From contig NZ_CP035042.1 of the NCBI RefSeq assembly GCF_009834345.1, positions 3,782,001 to 3,846,000 of the forward strand: 64,000 bases of DNA. Direction: 5' to 3'. Positions 9,968 through 18,421 of this stretch are shown piece after piece. A program made the position numbers and the translations under genes. This stretch comes from Billgrantia tianxiuensis. Lineage in GTDB: Bacteria; Pseudomonadota; Gammaproteobacteria; Pseudomonadales; Halomonadaceae. Within the stretch, counting starts at the first letter, position 1, and every line of letters begins with the position of its first letter. The notes beneath the pieces are model-generated. The model saw only the letters and a list, made by a program, of their open reading frames with translations. It searched no databases and was not told the origin of the DNA.

Positions 9968-11179
9968 ATGTCGCTGCGTCTACTTCGTGTCCTGCCATTG
10001 GCTGCGATGCTCGCCTACCCACTCCACGCGGCCTCCGCCCCGCAGGAATGGGAGAGCGTGCTCGACGAAGCTCGCGGCCAGGCCGTCTACTGGCACGCCT
10101 GGGCCGGCGACACACGGATCAATGACTACATCGATTGGGTAAAGCGCCGGGTAAGGGACGAGTACGAGGTCGAACTGGTACACGTCAAGATCGATGACAC
10201 CGGCTCCGCCGTCTCCCGGGTCTTGGCCGAGCGTAGCGCGGGCAATCACGACGACGGCAGCGTCGACCTGGTCTGGCTCAACGGCGAGAACTTCGCCGCC
10301 ATGAAAGAGAACGACCTGCTCTACGGCCCCTTCGCCGAACGCCTGCCCCACTTTGCCCTTACGCGCCCTGAGGCCAACCCCGAGGTGGTGAACGACTTCA
10401 CGCTGCCCACGGAAGGCTATGAGTCGCCCTGGGGCAAGGCGCAGATCACCTTCTACTACGACGCCGAGGAACTCGAAGAAGAACCGCCGCGCAGCATGGC
10501 GCAGTTGCTCGCCTGGGCCGAGATCAACCCCGGGCGCTTCACCTATCCGCGCATTCCCGACTTCCTCGGCAGCACTTTTCTCAAGCAGGCTCTGATCGCC
10601 CTGACCGACGATAGCGACATGCTTTACGAGCCGGTGGGGCAGAGCGATTTCGAGACCGTTACCGCGCCACTATGGGAATACCTGGATGCTCTGCATCCCC
10701 ACCTGTGGCGCAGTGGCCGGCAATTTCCCGCCAATGGTCCCGAGCTGCGTCGCCTGATGAGCGATGGCGAACTGACGCTGGCCTTCACCTTCAACCCGGC
10801 GGAGCCGGCCGCCGCGGTGGCCGACTTCGAGCTACCCGAGTCGACCCGCAGCTACGTCCTCGAGGGCGGCACCCTGGGCAACGTGCACTTCGTCGCCATT
10901 CCGTTCAATTCGCCCCGCCGGGCCGGCGCCATGGTCGTGGCCAACTTCCTGCTTTCACCCGAGGCCCAGGCACGCAAGCAGGACCTCTCGGTATGGGGCG
11001 ACCCCACCGTTCTCGACGTGACACACCTCGACGCCGAGACCCGCTCGCTGTTCGAGCAGGAGAGCGACAATCCTGCCCTGCTGCCGCCGGAGGCGCTGGC
11101 CGAGACCCTGCCGGAACCGCACCCGAGCTGGATGACGGCGCTGCAGGATGCCTGGCAGGCACGCTACGTCGGTCGCTAG
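9968..11179 (+). CDS. ynjB: YnjB-like ABC transporter substrate-binding protein
   Basis: Periplasmic binding protein of 403 residues. The signal peptide covers about residues 1-23 (LLRVLPLAAMLAYPLHAASA). The mature protein begins with WESVLDEARGQAVYWHAWAGD and contains GSVDLVWLNGENFAAM and an ALTFTFNPAEP-like stretch (ELTLAFTFNPAEP), as in YnjB of E. coli, part of the YnjBCD importer. It starts the operon that continues with the YnjC-like permease and YnjD-like ATPase. A GAGGAGTGAG precedes the ATG. The stop codon TAG shares its last bases with an inserted repeat element, so the C-terminus may have been altered by that insertion. The substrate of YnjBCD systems is not established; thiamine and iron importers share the fold. 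Confidence 0.82.
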   Translation: MSLRLLRVLPLAAMLAYPLHAASAPQEWESVLDEARGQAVYWHAWAGDTRINDYIDWVKRRVRDEYEVELVHVKIDDTGSAVSRVLAERSAGNHDDGSVDLVWLNGENFAAMKENDLLYGPFAERLPHFALTRPEANPEVVNDFTLPTEGYESPWGKAQITFYYDAEELEEEPPRSMAQLLAWAEINPGRFTYPRIPDFLGSTFLKQALIALTDDSDMLYEPVGQSDFETVTAPLWEYLDALHPHLWRSGRQFPANGPELRRLMSDGELTLAFTFNPAEPAAAVADFELPESTRSYVLEGGTLGNVHFVAIPFNSPRRAGAMVVANFLLSPEAQARKQDLSVWGDPTVLDVTHLDAETRSLFEQESDNPALLPPEALAETLPEPHPSWMTALQDAWQARYVGR

Positions 11180-11319
11180 GCTCTGTCTGAAAAGTCGGCG
11201 AGCGAAGGTCAGACAAGGCAAAAATCGTCGAAAAGACGGAGTTTACGGGGTGTAAATGAGTACTTTGAGCCGATTTTTAACGCGGTATGACCGAGCGCAG
11301 CCAGTTTTCGGACAGGGCC
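11179..11319. mobile_element. 141-bp MITE-like element with inverted ends and TA target duplication
   Basis: The segment begins GGCTCTGTCTGAAAAGT and ends with the imperfect inverted complement (ACTGGCTGC on the inner side, then ...TTTTCGGACAGGGCC). The two ends pair over about 25 bases with a few mismatches. TA lies directly outside both ends (11177-11178 and 11320-11321), the target duplication expected of IS630/Tc1-like or some IS5-like transposases. There is no open frame inside, so it is non-autonomous. It separates the ynjB-like and ynjC-like genes. Confidence 0.65.
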
Positions 11320-11384
11320 TAGGACACGCTGAAGATGGCCAGATGCACTCGCCGACACCACCTGGCGGCAGGTAACGCGCTTTG

Positions 11385-13078
11385 ATGCTGCGCCTCGCCC
11401 CGCTGCTGATCGTCACGCTGCTGGTCGGCCCGATACTGGCCGGTCTGGCGATGGCATTGCTGCCCGCCTTTGGCTATCTGCCGGCGCTGGGCGGCGAACG
11501 CCTGAGCCTGGTCCCCTGGCGCGAACTGTTCGCCCAACCGGGCCTGGCGCGCTCAGTGGCGGTCAGCTTCACCAGCGGCCTGGTCACCACCGCCGTATCG
11601 CTCGCCGTGGTGCTGCTGTTTCTGGCCAGCGTGTCGGGCAGCCGGCTGGATCGTTGGATACGGCGCATGGTGGCGCCGCTGCTGTCGCTCCCCCACGCCG
11701 CCGCCGCTTTCGGCCTGGCGTTCCTCATTGCACCTTCGGGACTCCTGGCACGGCTGATCTCGCCGGAGCTGTCCGGCTGGCAGCGTCCACCGGACCTGTT
11801 GATCGTCAACGACCCTTGGGACTGGCGCTGATGGCCGGCCTGGTGATCAAGGAGATCCCATTCCTGCTGCTGATGAGTCTCGCCGCGCTGCCGCAGCTCG
11901 ATGCCGAGCGACGCGTGGCCATGGCCCGCTCGCTCGGCTATCGCCCAATGACTGCCTGGCTCAAAGTGGTGGTTCCGGCGCTCTATCCGTTGATACGGCT
12001 GCCGGTTTACGCGGTGATCGCCTACGCCACGGCAGTGGTGGATGTCGCCCTGATTCTCGGCCCAACGCTGCCGCCGACGCTCGCCGTGTCGATCCTGGCC
12101 TGGTACCAGGATCCCGACCTGAGCCGGCGCTTCATGGCTTCGGCAGGTGCCGTGCTACAGCTCGGCGTCACGGCGACGGCACTCATCGCCTGGTGGTGCC
12201 TGGAGTGCCTCGTCGCCCGGCTGGGGCAACAATGGCTAGCCCGCGGCGGTCGCGGCCAAGGCGAGCAGCCGCTGCGCCTGGCAGGCAAGGGACTGATCCT
12301 GCTCGCCTCGCTTACCGCCTTCGTGGGTCTGGCCGGCCTCGCGCTCAGCTCCATTGCGGGCTTCTGGCGTTTCCCCGATGCCCTGCCCCAGGCCGTTACT
12401 GCCGCTCACTGGCTGCGCGCCCTGCCAACCCTGGCCGGACCAGTCGCTACCACGGCGCTGATCGCCATCGGCGCGACGCTGATCGCCCTGGCCCTGGCAC
12501 TGGCGGCACTGGAGAACGAGCAGCGCAGCGGGCGTCACCCGGCTCAGGGCAAGCTGCTCTCGGCGCTGACGCTGCTCTATCTGCCGCTGATCGTGCCGCA
12601 GATCGCCTTTCTGTTCGGCCTGGTGGTGGTGATGGAATCGCTGGGTACGCGGCCACGGCTATGGCTGGTGATCTTTGGTCATCTGCTGTTCGTGTTGCCC
12701 TACGTGTTCCTGTCCCTTTCAGAAGCCTACCGTCGCTTTGACCCGCGCTGGTCGCAGCTCGCCCTTAGCCTTGGCACCTCACGCCACGCCGTGTTCTGGC
12801 GAGTGCGGCTGCCCATGCTGCTCGCCCCGCTGCTCACCGCCGGCGCCGTGGGTCTCGCCGTCAGCATCGGCCAATACTTGCCCACGCTGCTGCTCGGAGC
12901 CGGGCGCATCGCCACGGTGACCACCGAGGCGGTGTCGCTGGCCGCCGGTGGCAACCGCCGGGTGATCGGCGTGTGGGCATTGGTCCAGGCCAGCCTGCCG
13001 CTGGTGGGCTTCATCATCGCCGTGGGCCTGCCGCGGTTGCTCTGGTCCAACCGCCGCGGTATGCGAGGGTCGTTATGA
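11385..13078 (+). CDS. ynjC: YnjC-like ABC transporter permease (two fused permease domains), broken by one frameshift
   Basis: Inner-membrane permease of the YnjBCD-type importer, about 564 residues when restored, slightly longer than E. coli YnjC. Two binding-protein-dependent permease domains are visible: the first has the loop GLVIKEIPFLLLMSLAALPQ and the second GTSRHAVFWRVRLPMLLAPLL with GAVGLAVSIGQYLP. The frame breaks near 11813-11820; adding one base at the GGG run 11818-11820 gives the family-like sequence VNDPWGLALMAGL. The ATG at 11385 is preceded by GGCAGG at a rather long distance. The last codon overlaps the ATPase start (ATGA). A sequencing error is more likely than a real lesion because both halves are otherwise well conserved. 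Confidence 0.78.
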
Positions 13079-13710
13079 ACACAGCTCACCGCTTGGTGCT
13101 GGAGGACATCCACATCGCTCTGGCCGGATCGCCCCTGCTGTCGCTCGATGCCGAAATCGGCCCAGGCGAGGTGCTCACCGTCATGGGGCCATCCGGCTCC
13201 GGCAAGTCGACCCTGCTGGCCTACCTGGCGGGCTTTCTCGCACCGTCCTTTCAGGCCAGCGGACGGGTCCTGCTCGACGGGCACGATATCAGCCGGCTGC
13301 CGGCGGAGCGGCGCGGCATCGGCCTGCTGTTCCAGGACCCGCTGCTGTTTCCGCACCTCTCGGTAGCGGGCAACCTGCGCTTCGGCATGCCCCGCACAGT
13401 GCCCGACAAGGCAGGGCGAATCGAGGCAGCGCTGGAACAGGTTGGCCTGAGTGGTTTTGGGTCGCGCGATCCCGCTACGCTGTCGGGGGGCCAGAAGGCT
13501 CGCGTGGCACTGATGCGCCTATTGCTCTCCGAACCCTGCGCCGTGCTGCTCGACGAACCCTTCTCGAAGCTCGACCGACCGCTACGCCACGACATGCGCC
13601 GGCTGGTCTTCGACCGGCTGCGCGAGGCGGGCCTGCCCAGCCTGCTCGTCACCCATGACAGGGAAGACGCCGAGGATGCCGGCGGCCGGGTGATCGAACT
13701 CAGTCACTGA
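13075..13710 (+). CDS. ynjD: YnjD-like ABC transporter ATP-binding protein
   Basis: ATPase of the YnjBCD-type importer, 211 residues, close to E. coli YnjD in size. It has Walker A (GPSGSGKST), the Q-loop (FQDPLLFPHLSV), signature (LSGGQKARVALMRLLL), Walker B (AVLLDEPFSKLD) and the H-loop (VTHDREDAEDAG). The ATG overlaps the permease stop by 4 bp. The 3' end overlaps the end of the opposite-strand DinB-like gene by 11 bp, so the two transcripts converge with no spacer. Confidence 0.9.
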   Translation: MNTAHRLVLEDIHIALAGSPLLSLDAEIGPGEVLTVMGPSGSGKSTLLAYLAGFLAPSFQASGRVLLDGHDISRLPAERRGIGLLFQDPLLFPHLSVAGNLRFGMPRTVPDKAGRIEAALEQVGLSGFGSRDPATLSGGQKARVALMRLLLSEPCAVLLDEPFSKLDRPLRHDMRRLVFDRLREAGLPSLLVTHDREDAEDAGGRVIELSH

Positions 13711-14296
13711 GAACGAGCCTGGGTTTGCTCGACCTGGCGAAGGAGCCGGCTGCCTGAGGCGCGGTTGCGTCTCGCCGCCAAAACCGAAGCGTCGATGGGT
13801 GGACGCCGAAATTCACCGGCAAGTCCACGCCGAGGCTCTCCGCCATCATTCCCAGCAGGGCCATGTGATGCACCGTATGGCTGGTCAGGAACGCCAGCTC
13901 GCGCGCCAGGCTGGTGGTCAACGACAGGCATCCGCTGGCCCCCTCGACGGGGTATCGCACCTTCAACGTGGCCGACTGATGCGCCTCCAGGCATGACAGC
14001 ACGGTGCCGATCTCGACAAGCCTCGCTACGGCCAAGGACGGCTCGGTTTCGAGCCGTTCGTCCCGCCGGCGGTTCTCGTAGTCGATGCTGCCAACTCCCG
14101 CGCCGGCCAGCAGGGCATCGTAGTGGTCGAGAATATGACGCACGTGCTTGCCCAGGCTCTGGCGCCTCGTCGGGCCGAAGGCGTATCGATAGACGGCGGG
14201 CGTCAGCTTCCCCAGCAACGTCTGCAACTGATGCAGGGCCAGACGGTTCTCCTCGATGAGGCTGTCGAGACAGGAAGTGTCTTGTGGTTCGCTCAT
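13700..14296 (-). CDS. DinB-superfamily protein
   Basis: Protein of 198 residues with the four-helix DinB pattern: a first conserved histidine region (SLGKHVRHILDHYDALLAG), then IDYENRRRDERLE, and a C-terminal metal-site motif (LTSHTVHHMALLGMMAE). The histidines suggest a bound metal ion. DinB-like enzymes include thiol-dependent transferases and hydrolases, but this subgroup has no assigned reaction. The ATG at 14296 has AAGGGAAAGG just upstream, so a long arginine-rich upstream reading was rejected. It is the last gene of a possible transcript with the acidic-tail peptide (97 bp upstream) and the TTL-like ligase. Confidence 0.75.
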   Translation of the reverse strand: MSEPQDTSCLDSLIEENRLALHQLQTLLGKLTPAVYRYAFGPTRRQSLGKHVRHILDHYDALLAGAGVGSIDYENRRRDERLETEPSLAVARLVEIGTVLSCLEAHQSATLKVRYPVEGASGCLSLTTSLARELAFLTSHTVHHMALLGMMAESLGVDLPVNFGVHPSTLRFWRRDATAPQAAGSFARSSKPRLVLSD

Positions 14297-14393
14297 GCGC
14301 CTTTCCCTTCTTGAGTGGACGGGCCTCGCATTGCCGGCTCCGGACCGGGTCACGTCAGTGCCCGGCACGGAACACGGCGGGACGAGAGAATCC

Positions 14394-14672
14394 CTAGGTG
14401 CCTTCGGCCTCGGCTTCCGCCTCTCCTTCCGCTTCGCCCTCGGCCTCACCTTCAGCCTCACCTTCTGCTTCAGGCTTCTTCTCCTCATGCGCTTCGGCCA
14501 GCATCAGCGGCGCCTCCTGGCCACTGGTATAAGCCGGCTGCGTGCCGGCTTCGTCGGCCACGGCCTGCAACGCGGCGCCGCTGGCAACCAGCGCCAGGGC
14601 GGGGGCCGCGTAGCCGAGGCGGCGACTTAGCCGGCTCAGCAGCGTGCGGCGCTTCTCCTCGTGCTCTGTCAT
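14394..14672 (-). CDS. Small protein with hydrophobic segment and Glu/Gly/Ala-repeat tail; possible ligase substrate
   Basis: Protein of 92 residues, not recognised as a known family. Residues 1-19 are charged and contain an RR pair (LSRRLG). Residues 20-39 are hydrophobic (AAPALALVASGAALQAVA) and resemble a signal peptide or membrane anchor. The last 28 residues are a run of EGEA units ending in AEAEAEGT, encoded by 12-bp DNA repeats at about 14397-14470. A good ribosome-binding site (GAAGGAGAAG) supports the ATG at 14672. The gene follows the TTL-like/PqqD-like ligase gene by 129 bp on the same strand. Acidic Glu/Gly tails are the classical targets of tubulin-tyrosine-ligase-like enzymes, and PqqD-like domains bind precursor peptides, so a role as substrate is inferred. 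It could instead be a simple acidic surface protein. Confidence 0.7.
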   Translation of the reverse strand: MTEHEEKRRTLLSRLSRRLGYAAPALALVASGAALQAVADEAGTQPAYTSGQEAPLMLAEAHEEKKPEAEGEAEGEAEGEAEGEAEAEAEGT

Positions 14673-14771
14673 ATCGTCTTCTCCTTCAGGGTCTTGGAGT
14701 GGAAGCGGCATGCAGCAGAAGACTGTCACGCCGCCTGGCAACGAAACGGGCTCATCGAGCTCGCTTCGACA

Positions 14772-14795
14772 GGTGGCCCACACGGGTGGGTCACC
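14772..14795 (-). promoter_or_regulatory. Intercistronic hairpin between ligase and peptide genes
   Basis: GGTGGCCCAC, loop ACGG, GTGGGTCACC: ten positions pair with one imperfect pair. It sits in the 129-bp gap between the TTL-like gene and the small-protein gene. It has no T-run, so it is more likely an attenuating or RNA-stabilising hairpin than a terminator. Confidence 0.35.
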
Positions 14796-14801
14796 GGCTG
14801 C

Positions 14802-17141
14802 TCAGTTCCCGGCCGCCATCGAGTCGGCCGGGGTGGGTTGGGAGACATCCAGTTGGGTCAGCGTGGATTCGACGCCGACCGTCCAGCACGCTCTACCCTC
14901 CAGCCAGCGGTCCAGCCGCTGCATCGCATCGGCCGAGAGGGGCTCGCCGCCAACCGTGCGACAGCCCGGCAGCAGTACCGCCAGGGCGTCGAGCCGGGAC
15001 AGCGGCGTGGGGGTAGCAGGCGCGGATTCCGTGCCGGAGATGACCCAGACCGACAGCTCGCGTGGCAGCATCGGGAGAGCTTCCGCCACGCTCGAGCCGG
15101 CTCCCGGCCCAGGTAGGCCAAGCGGTTCCAGACGCACCTCCTCGCCCTCCGCCGCCAGCCTGACGCCACGGGAGAACCTGCTGCGGAGCGCCGAAGGCAG
15201 GGCGGCAAGCGCCTCCCGCGCTTTGGGTTCGCTGGCGATACAGAGCGCGGCATTACCCACCGGCGTCACCACCAGATGGGCATCGATCACCAGTTGCCCG
15301 GGCGTCGCGGCCTGGCGCAGCAGGAACTCCGTCAGTGCCGGCACGATGGCTGGGAGCGTCAGGCGGGAGGCGATCAGCGTGTCATCGGAGGCCAAGGCAT
15401 AGCCCGCCGCCGCCTTCAACAGCGCCAGCCGCGGCAGTTCCCTGGCCGCCTCGGCGGAGAGCGGCAGGAGCCCATCCCCGAACCCTGCCTGCAAGCGGCT
15501 CAAGGCAGCGCTGTCGGCCACCTCCAGCGCCCAGCGACGCTCCTCGTGCACCAGCAGCACCGTCTGGCGGACCTCGTGATTCGTCGGTGGTGCGTCCGAA
15601 GCAGCGTCATATTCCGGCAGCGCGGCCCCCTCGTCGCCACGCTGGCACAGCAGGCCCAGGCGGCACCACTCCGATAGGGTCGACCCCACCTCTCCGCGCA
15701 ACGACTCGGCGCCAGGGGCATCCCCCGCCTCGGCGGTCGCCGCCCCTAGCGCCTCGACGATCGCCTCGGGTTCGAGCCCCTCGGTGGCCAGCAACCAGAT
15801 CAACGCCGCGGTGTCGTTGGGGCGATAGAGGCGACCACTCTCTGCGTCGTAGAGGGCTAACTGCCGGTCGTCGTAGACCTCGCTGACGCGACGGCGCATC
15901 AGCTGGGGACGCGGCACACGGCGGCCGGCCAACCCATCGGCCAGCGCCAGGTCCTCAGGCGTCGGCAGGGGAAAGTACGCCAGGTAGCGCTCGGGGTCGG
16001 CGGCGGGCAGCAGGCGCTGGAAGCCGCCAGCCCTGGCCAGCTCCGCCTCGGCTTCGGCCAGCGGGTCGGAGGCTTCGGCAGCATCGCCGTCAGCGAGGCC
16101 GGTCAGCGCGATCAGGTCACGCACCAGGTCGCCCTTGATCCGCTCCTCGATGAGCCCACCGCTTTCCGGTGCGGCACAGGTCCCAAGCGACGGGCTCAGG
16201 TTGCATTCGAGAATCCACGGCTTGAGGGTGTCGTCGATCAGGCAGTCGAGCCCCAGCAGCTCGTAGCAGCCCTTCGGGTCGGCGCCCACGGCGGCGGTAC
16301 GGCTTCGCATCGCGTCGACCCCGGCGATGGCGGTGAGGCTCACGAGCTCCTCGATGCGCGCGAACAGCGCCGCGTCGTCGTGCCCTTGCTCGCGCAGCCA
16401 GGCGCGGTAGCGGTCGAGATCGATGAACTCCACCGGCACTTCGGCGCGGGTGTTGAGCGCATTGATGTCGGGATTGGTCAGCTGGCTGTAGGGGTTGTCG
16501 GCATCGTCCGGGTCCCAGGGCTCGGAGGCGAGCTTGGCAAAGCCCTGGCGATAGAGATACACCCGCAGCGGCGTGAGTGAGGCGATCAGTACATAGAACC
16601 GCAGCACGTACTTGTGCCCACGTATGGTATGCGGGTGATCGAGATACTCCTGCACCAGCCAGTCGGGCGCCAACGGCGCCTCGCCGGCATCGCGCAGTAC
16701 CCGTACGCCCTTGCCCTTGGAGGCATTGGTCGGCTTGAGTATCCAGCGCTGCGTGGGGTTGTCCCGAGCGGCCTGCTGCAGGGCGTGATAGTCATGCGGC
16801 ATGACGTAGGCGCGGGGGAAGAAATCCAGGCGCGTGGTCAACGGATGCCGCTCGCCGAAGCCATCGACCATGCGCGTTCGCAGGTTCGCCAGGCTTTCGT
16901 GCAGCCGGCTCTTGACGGTCAGCGCCGCATTGCCGGGAAAGTGGTTGATCCGCCGCCGGGGCGAGGCGTTGCGGAACTGAGCGGGCTCGGGCATACCGGT
17001 GACCCAGGCGGCATCCCAATGCCGCTCATCGCCTTCCTCCCAACCTTGGGCTTCGAGGGCCTCGCGAAAGAACCGATCCTGCTCGGCGGCCCGCTTGCCC
17101 GCCAGCCAGAAACGCCTCGGAGGCGGCTGCTGTTCCGTCAT
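14802..17141 (-). CDS. Tubulin-tyrosine-ligase-like ATP-grasp ligase fused to a PqqD-like domain
   Basis: Multidomain protein of 779 residues. Residues about 60-345 are a TTL-type ATP-grasp domain: the ATP-binding lysine segment WILKPTNASKGKGV (132-146), VQEYLDHP (163-170), KYVLRFYVLIASLTPLRVYL (177-196, close to eukaryotic TTL proteins), and the metal-site segment KPWILECNLSPSLG (307-320). Residues about 410-500 resemble PqqD peptide chaperones (MRRRVSEVYDDRQLALYD, LYRPNDTAALIWLLATEG). The last 250 residues loosely recall HprK-like domains but have no P-loop lysine. TTL-type enzymes join amino acids to peptides through amide bonds, and PqqD-type domains recognise precursor peptides, so ribosomal peptide modification is inferred. 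The ATG at 17141 has AGGAG 9 bases upstream. The gene is divergent from the rhodanese gene. Confidence 0.8.
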   Translation of the reverse strand: MTEQQPPPRRFWLAGKRAAEQDRFFREALEAQGWEEGDERHWDAAWVTGMPEPAQFRNASPRRRINHFPGNAALTVKSRLHESLANLRTRMVDGFGERHPLTTRLDFFPRAYVMPHDYHALQQAARDNPTQRWILKPTNASKGKGVRVLRDAGEAPLAPDWLVQEYLDHPHTIRGHKYVLRFYVLIASLTPLRVYLYRQGFAKLASEPWDPDDADNPYSQLTNPDINALNTRAEVPVEFIDLDRYRAWLREQGHDDAALFARIEELVSLTAIAGVDAMRSRTAAVGADPKGCYELLGLDCLIDDTLKPWILECNLSPSLGTCAAPESGGLIEERIKGDLVRDLIALTGLADGDAAEASDPLAEAEAELARAGGFQRLLPAADPERYLAYFPLPTPEDLALADGLAGRRVPRPQLMRRRVSEVYDDRQLALYDAESGRLYRPNDTAALIWLLATEGLEPEAIVEALGAATAEAGDAPGAESLRGEVGSTLSEWCRLGLLCQRGDEGAALPEYDAASDAPPTNHEVRQTVLLVHEERRWALEVADSAALSRLQAGFGDGLLPLSAEAARELPRLALLKAAAGYALASDDTLIASRLTLPAIVPALTEFLLRQAATPGQLVIDAHLVVTPVGNAALCIASEPKAREALAALPSALRSRFSRGVRLAAEGEEVRLEPLGLPGPGAGSSVAEALPMLPRELSVWVISGTESAPATPTPLSRLDALAVLLPGCRTVGGEPLSADAMQRLDRWLEGRACWTVGVESTLTQLDVSQPTPADSMAAGN

Positions 17142-17434
17142 GCTCGCGATCTCCTGTGTCTTGTTGTTGAGCCGTCGCCACGGATTCGCGGCGTTACTGG
17201 CAACCGCCGGGGCCTGGCAGATCCCGAAGCCACTCCTTTGTCGTTCAGGCTGTGTCGCCGCAACCGCGCGATCCTTACAACCGATAGCAGTCGATCTGCA
17301 CTCTGTCGCCATTGCAGCCCGAATCGTTATTCCCTTGGGGAATGTGTCGGACGGAAAGCGTTCTCGACGAAACGTTGCGACCTGATTGGCCCCGGCCTAG
17401 GCTCCTTTCCACCCCCAGCGAGGAGGACAGTCTC

Positions 17435-18391
17435 ATGCGAACCCCTCTAATCGTGGCGGCCGTCGCGCTGGCGTTTGCCGGCACCGCCCAGGCAATGCAC
17501 CCCTCTCCCCTGGTCGATGCCGAATGGCTCGATGCCCAACTGGACAATGACGACCTAGTGGTGCTGGACGTGCGCTCCGCCATCGATGACGGCGGCGACC
17601 GTGCCGCCTTCGAGACCGCCCGCATTCCCGGCAGCCGCTACAGCAACTATGCCGAGGATGGCTGGCGCGAAGAACGCGATGGCGTGGCCGGCCTGATGCC
17701 GGATGTCGAGGATCTGTCGGAATTGATCGGCGACCTGGGCATCGACAATGGGAATACCGTGATCGTCGTGGCCGGCGGCACCGGCCCCACCGACTTCGGC
17801 AGCGCGGCGCGGGTCTACTGGACCTTCAAGGCACTCGGCCATGACGAGGTGGCGATCCTCAACGGCGGCTTCGCCGGTTGGGAGCAGCAGGGTTTCGAGA
17901 CCGCCAGTGGCCCGGCCGACCCACCCGAGGCGACTTTCTTTACTGCGACGCTGCGCGAAGAGCTGCTGGCCACCACCGAGGAGGTCGAAGCGTCACGCCA
18001 GGCGGGAGAGCAACTGGTGGATGCCCGCCCCGAGGGCTTCTATACCGGCACGCAGCAATCGCCCGACGCTCGCGTGCCTGGCACCATTCCGGGTTCACTG
18101 AACCTTCCCCATGACGGTGCTCTGGTGGAGCGCGATGGTGCCTGGTACCTGGAACCCGAGCGGCTGACGGCAGCCATCGATGCCCTGGAGCTGGACCGCG
18201 AAGCTCCCACCGTTGCCTTCTGCAATACCGGACACTGGGCCTCCAGCGGCTGGTTTCAGCTCAGCGAGGTAGGAGGTCTCGAGAACGTCACCATGTACGA
18301 CGGCTCCATGGCCGCCTGGACTCGCGACGACTCTCGCCCCGTGCACCTGGCCGACCGTGGCACCCTGACGGTGGGCGAACTGATAGAATGA
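17435..18391 (+). CDS. Periplasmic thiosulfate/3-mercaptopyruvate sulfurtransferase (rhodanese, two domains)
   Basis: Exported protein of 318 residues with a signal peptide (RTPLIVAAVALAFAGTAQA). It has two rhodanese domains. The N-terminal one has lost the cysteine in its loop (IVVAGGTGPTDFGSAAR), as usual for the structural domain. The C-terminal one carries Cys263 in AFCNTGHWASSGWF, the likely sulfur acceptor. A strong AGGAGG before the ATG at 17435 fixes the start; residues before it have no signal character. E. coli ynjE, a rhodanese gene, also lies beside ynjBCD, so its closeness to the YnjBCD-type genes may be functional. The sulfur donor cannot be read from sequence. Confidence 0.88.
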   Translation: MRTPLIVAAVALAFAGTAQAMHPSPLVDAEWLDAQLDNDDLVVLDVRSAIDDGGDRAAFETARIPGSRYSNYAEDGWREERDGVAGLMPDVEDLSELIGDLGIDNGNTVIVVAGGTGPTDFGSAARVYWTFKALGHDEVAILNGGFAGWEQQGFETASGPADPPEATFFTATLREELLATTEEVEASRQAGEQLVDARPEGFYTGTQQSPDARVPGTIPGSLNLPHDGALVERDGAWYLEPERLTAAIDALELDREAPTVAFCNTGHWASSGWFQLSEVGGLENVTMYDGSMAAWTRDDSRPVHLADRGTLTVGELIE

Positions 18392-18421
18392 GTTCCGTGA
18401 GTGTGGAAGCCACCAGCACGA

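Noticed and set aside
14397..14470. CRISPR-like short repeats
   Set aside because: The 12-bp repeats are codon repeats for EGEA units in an open frame, without spacers.
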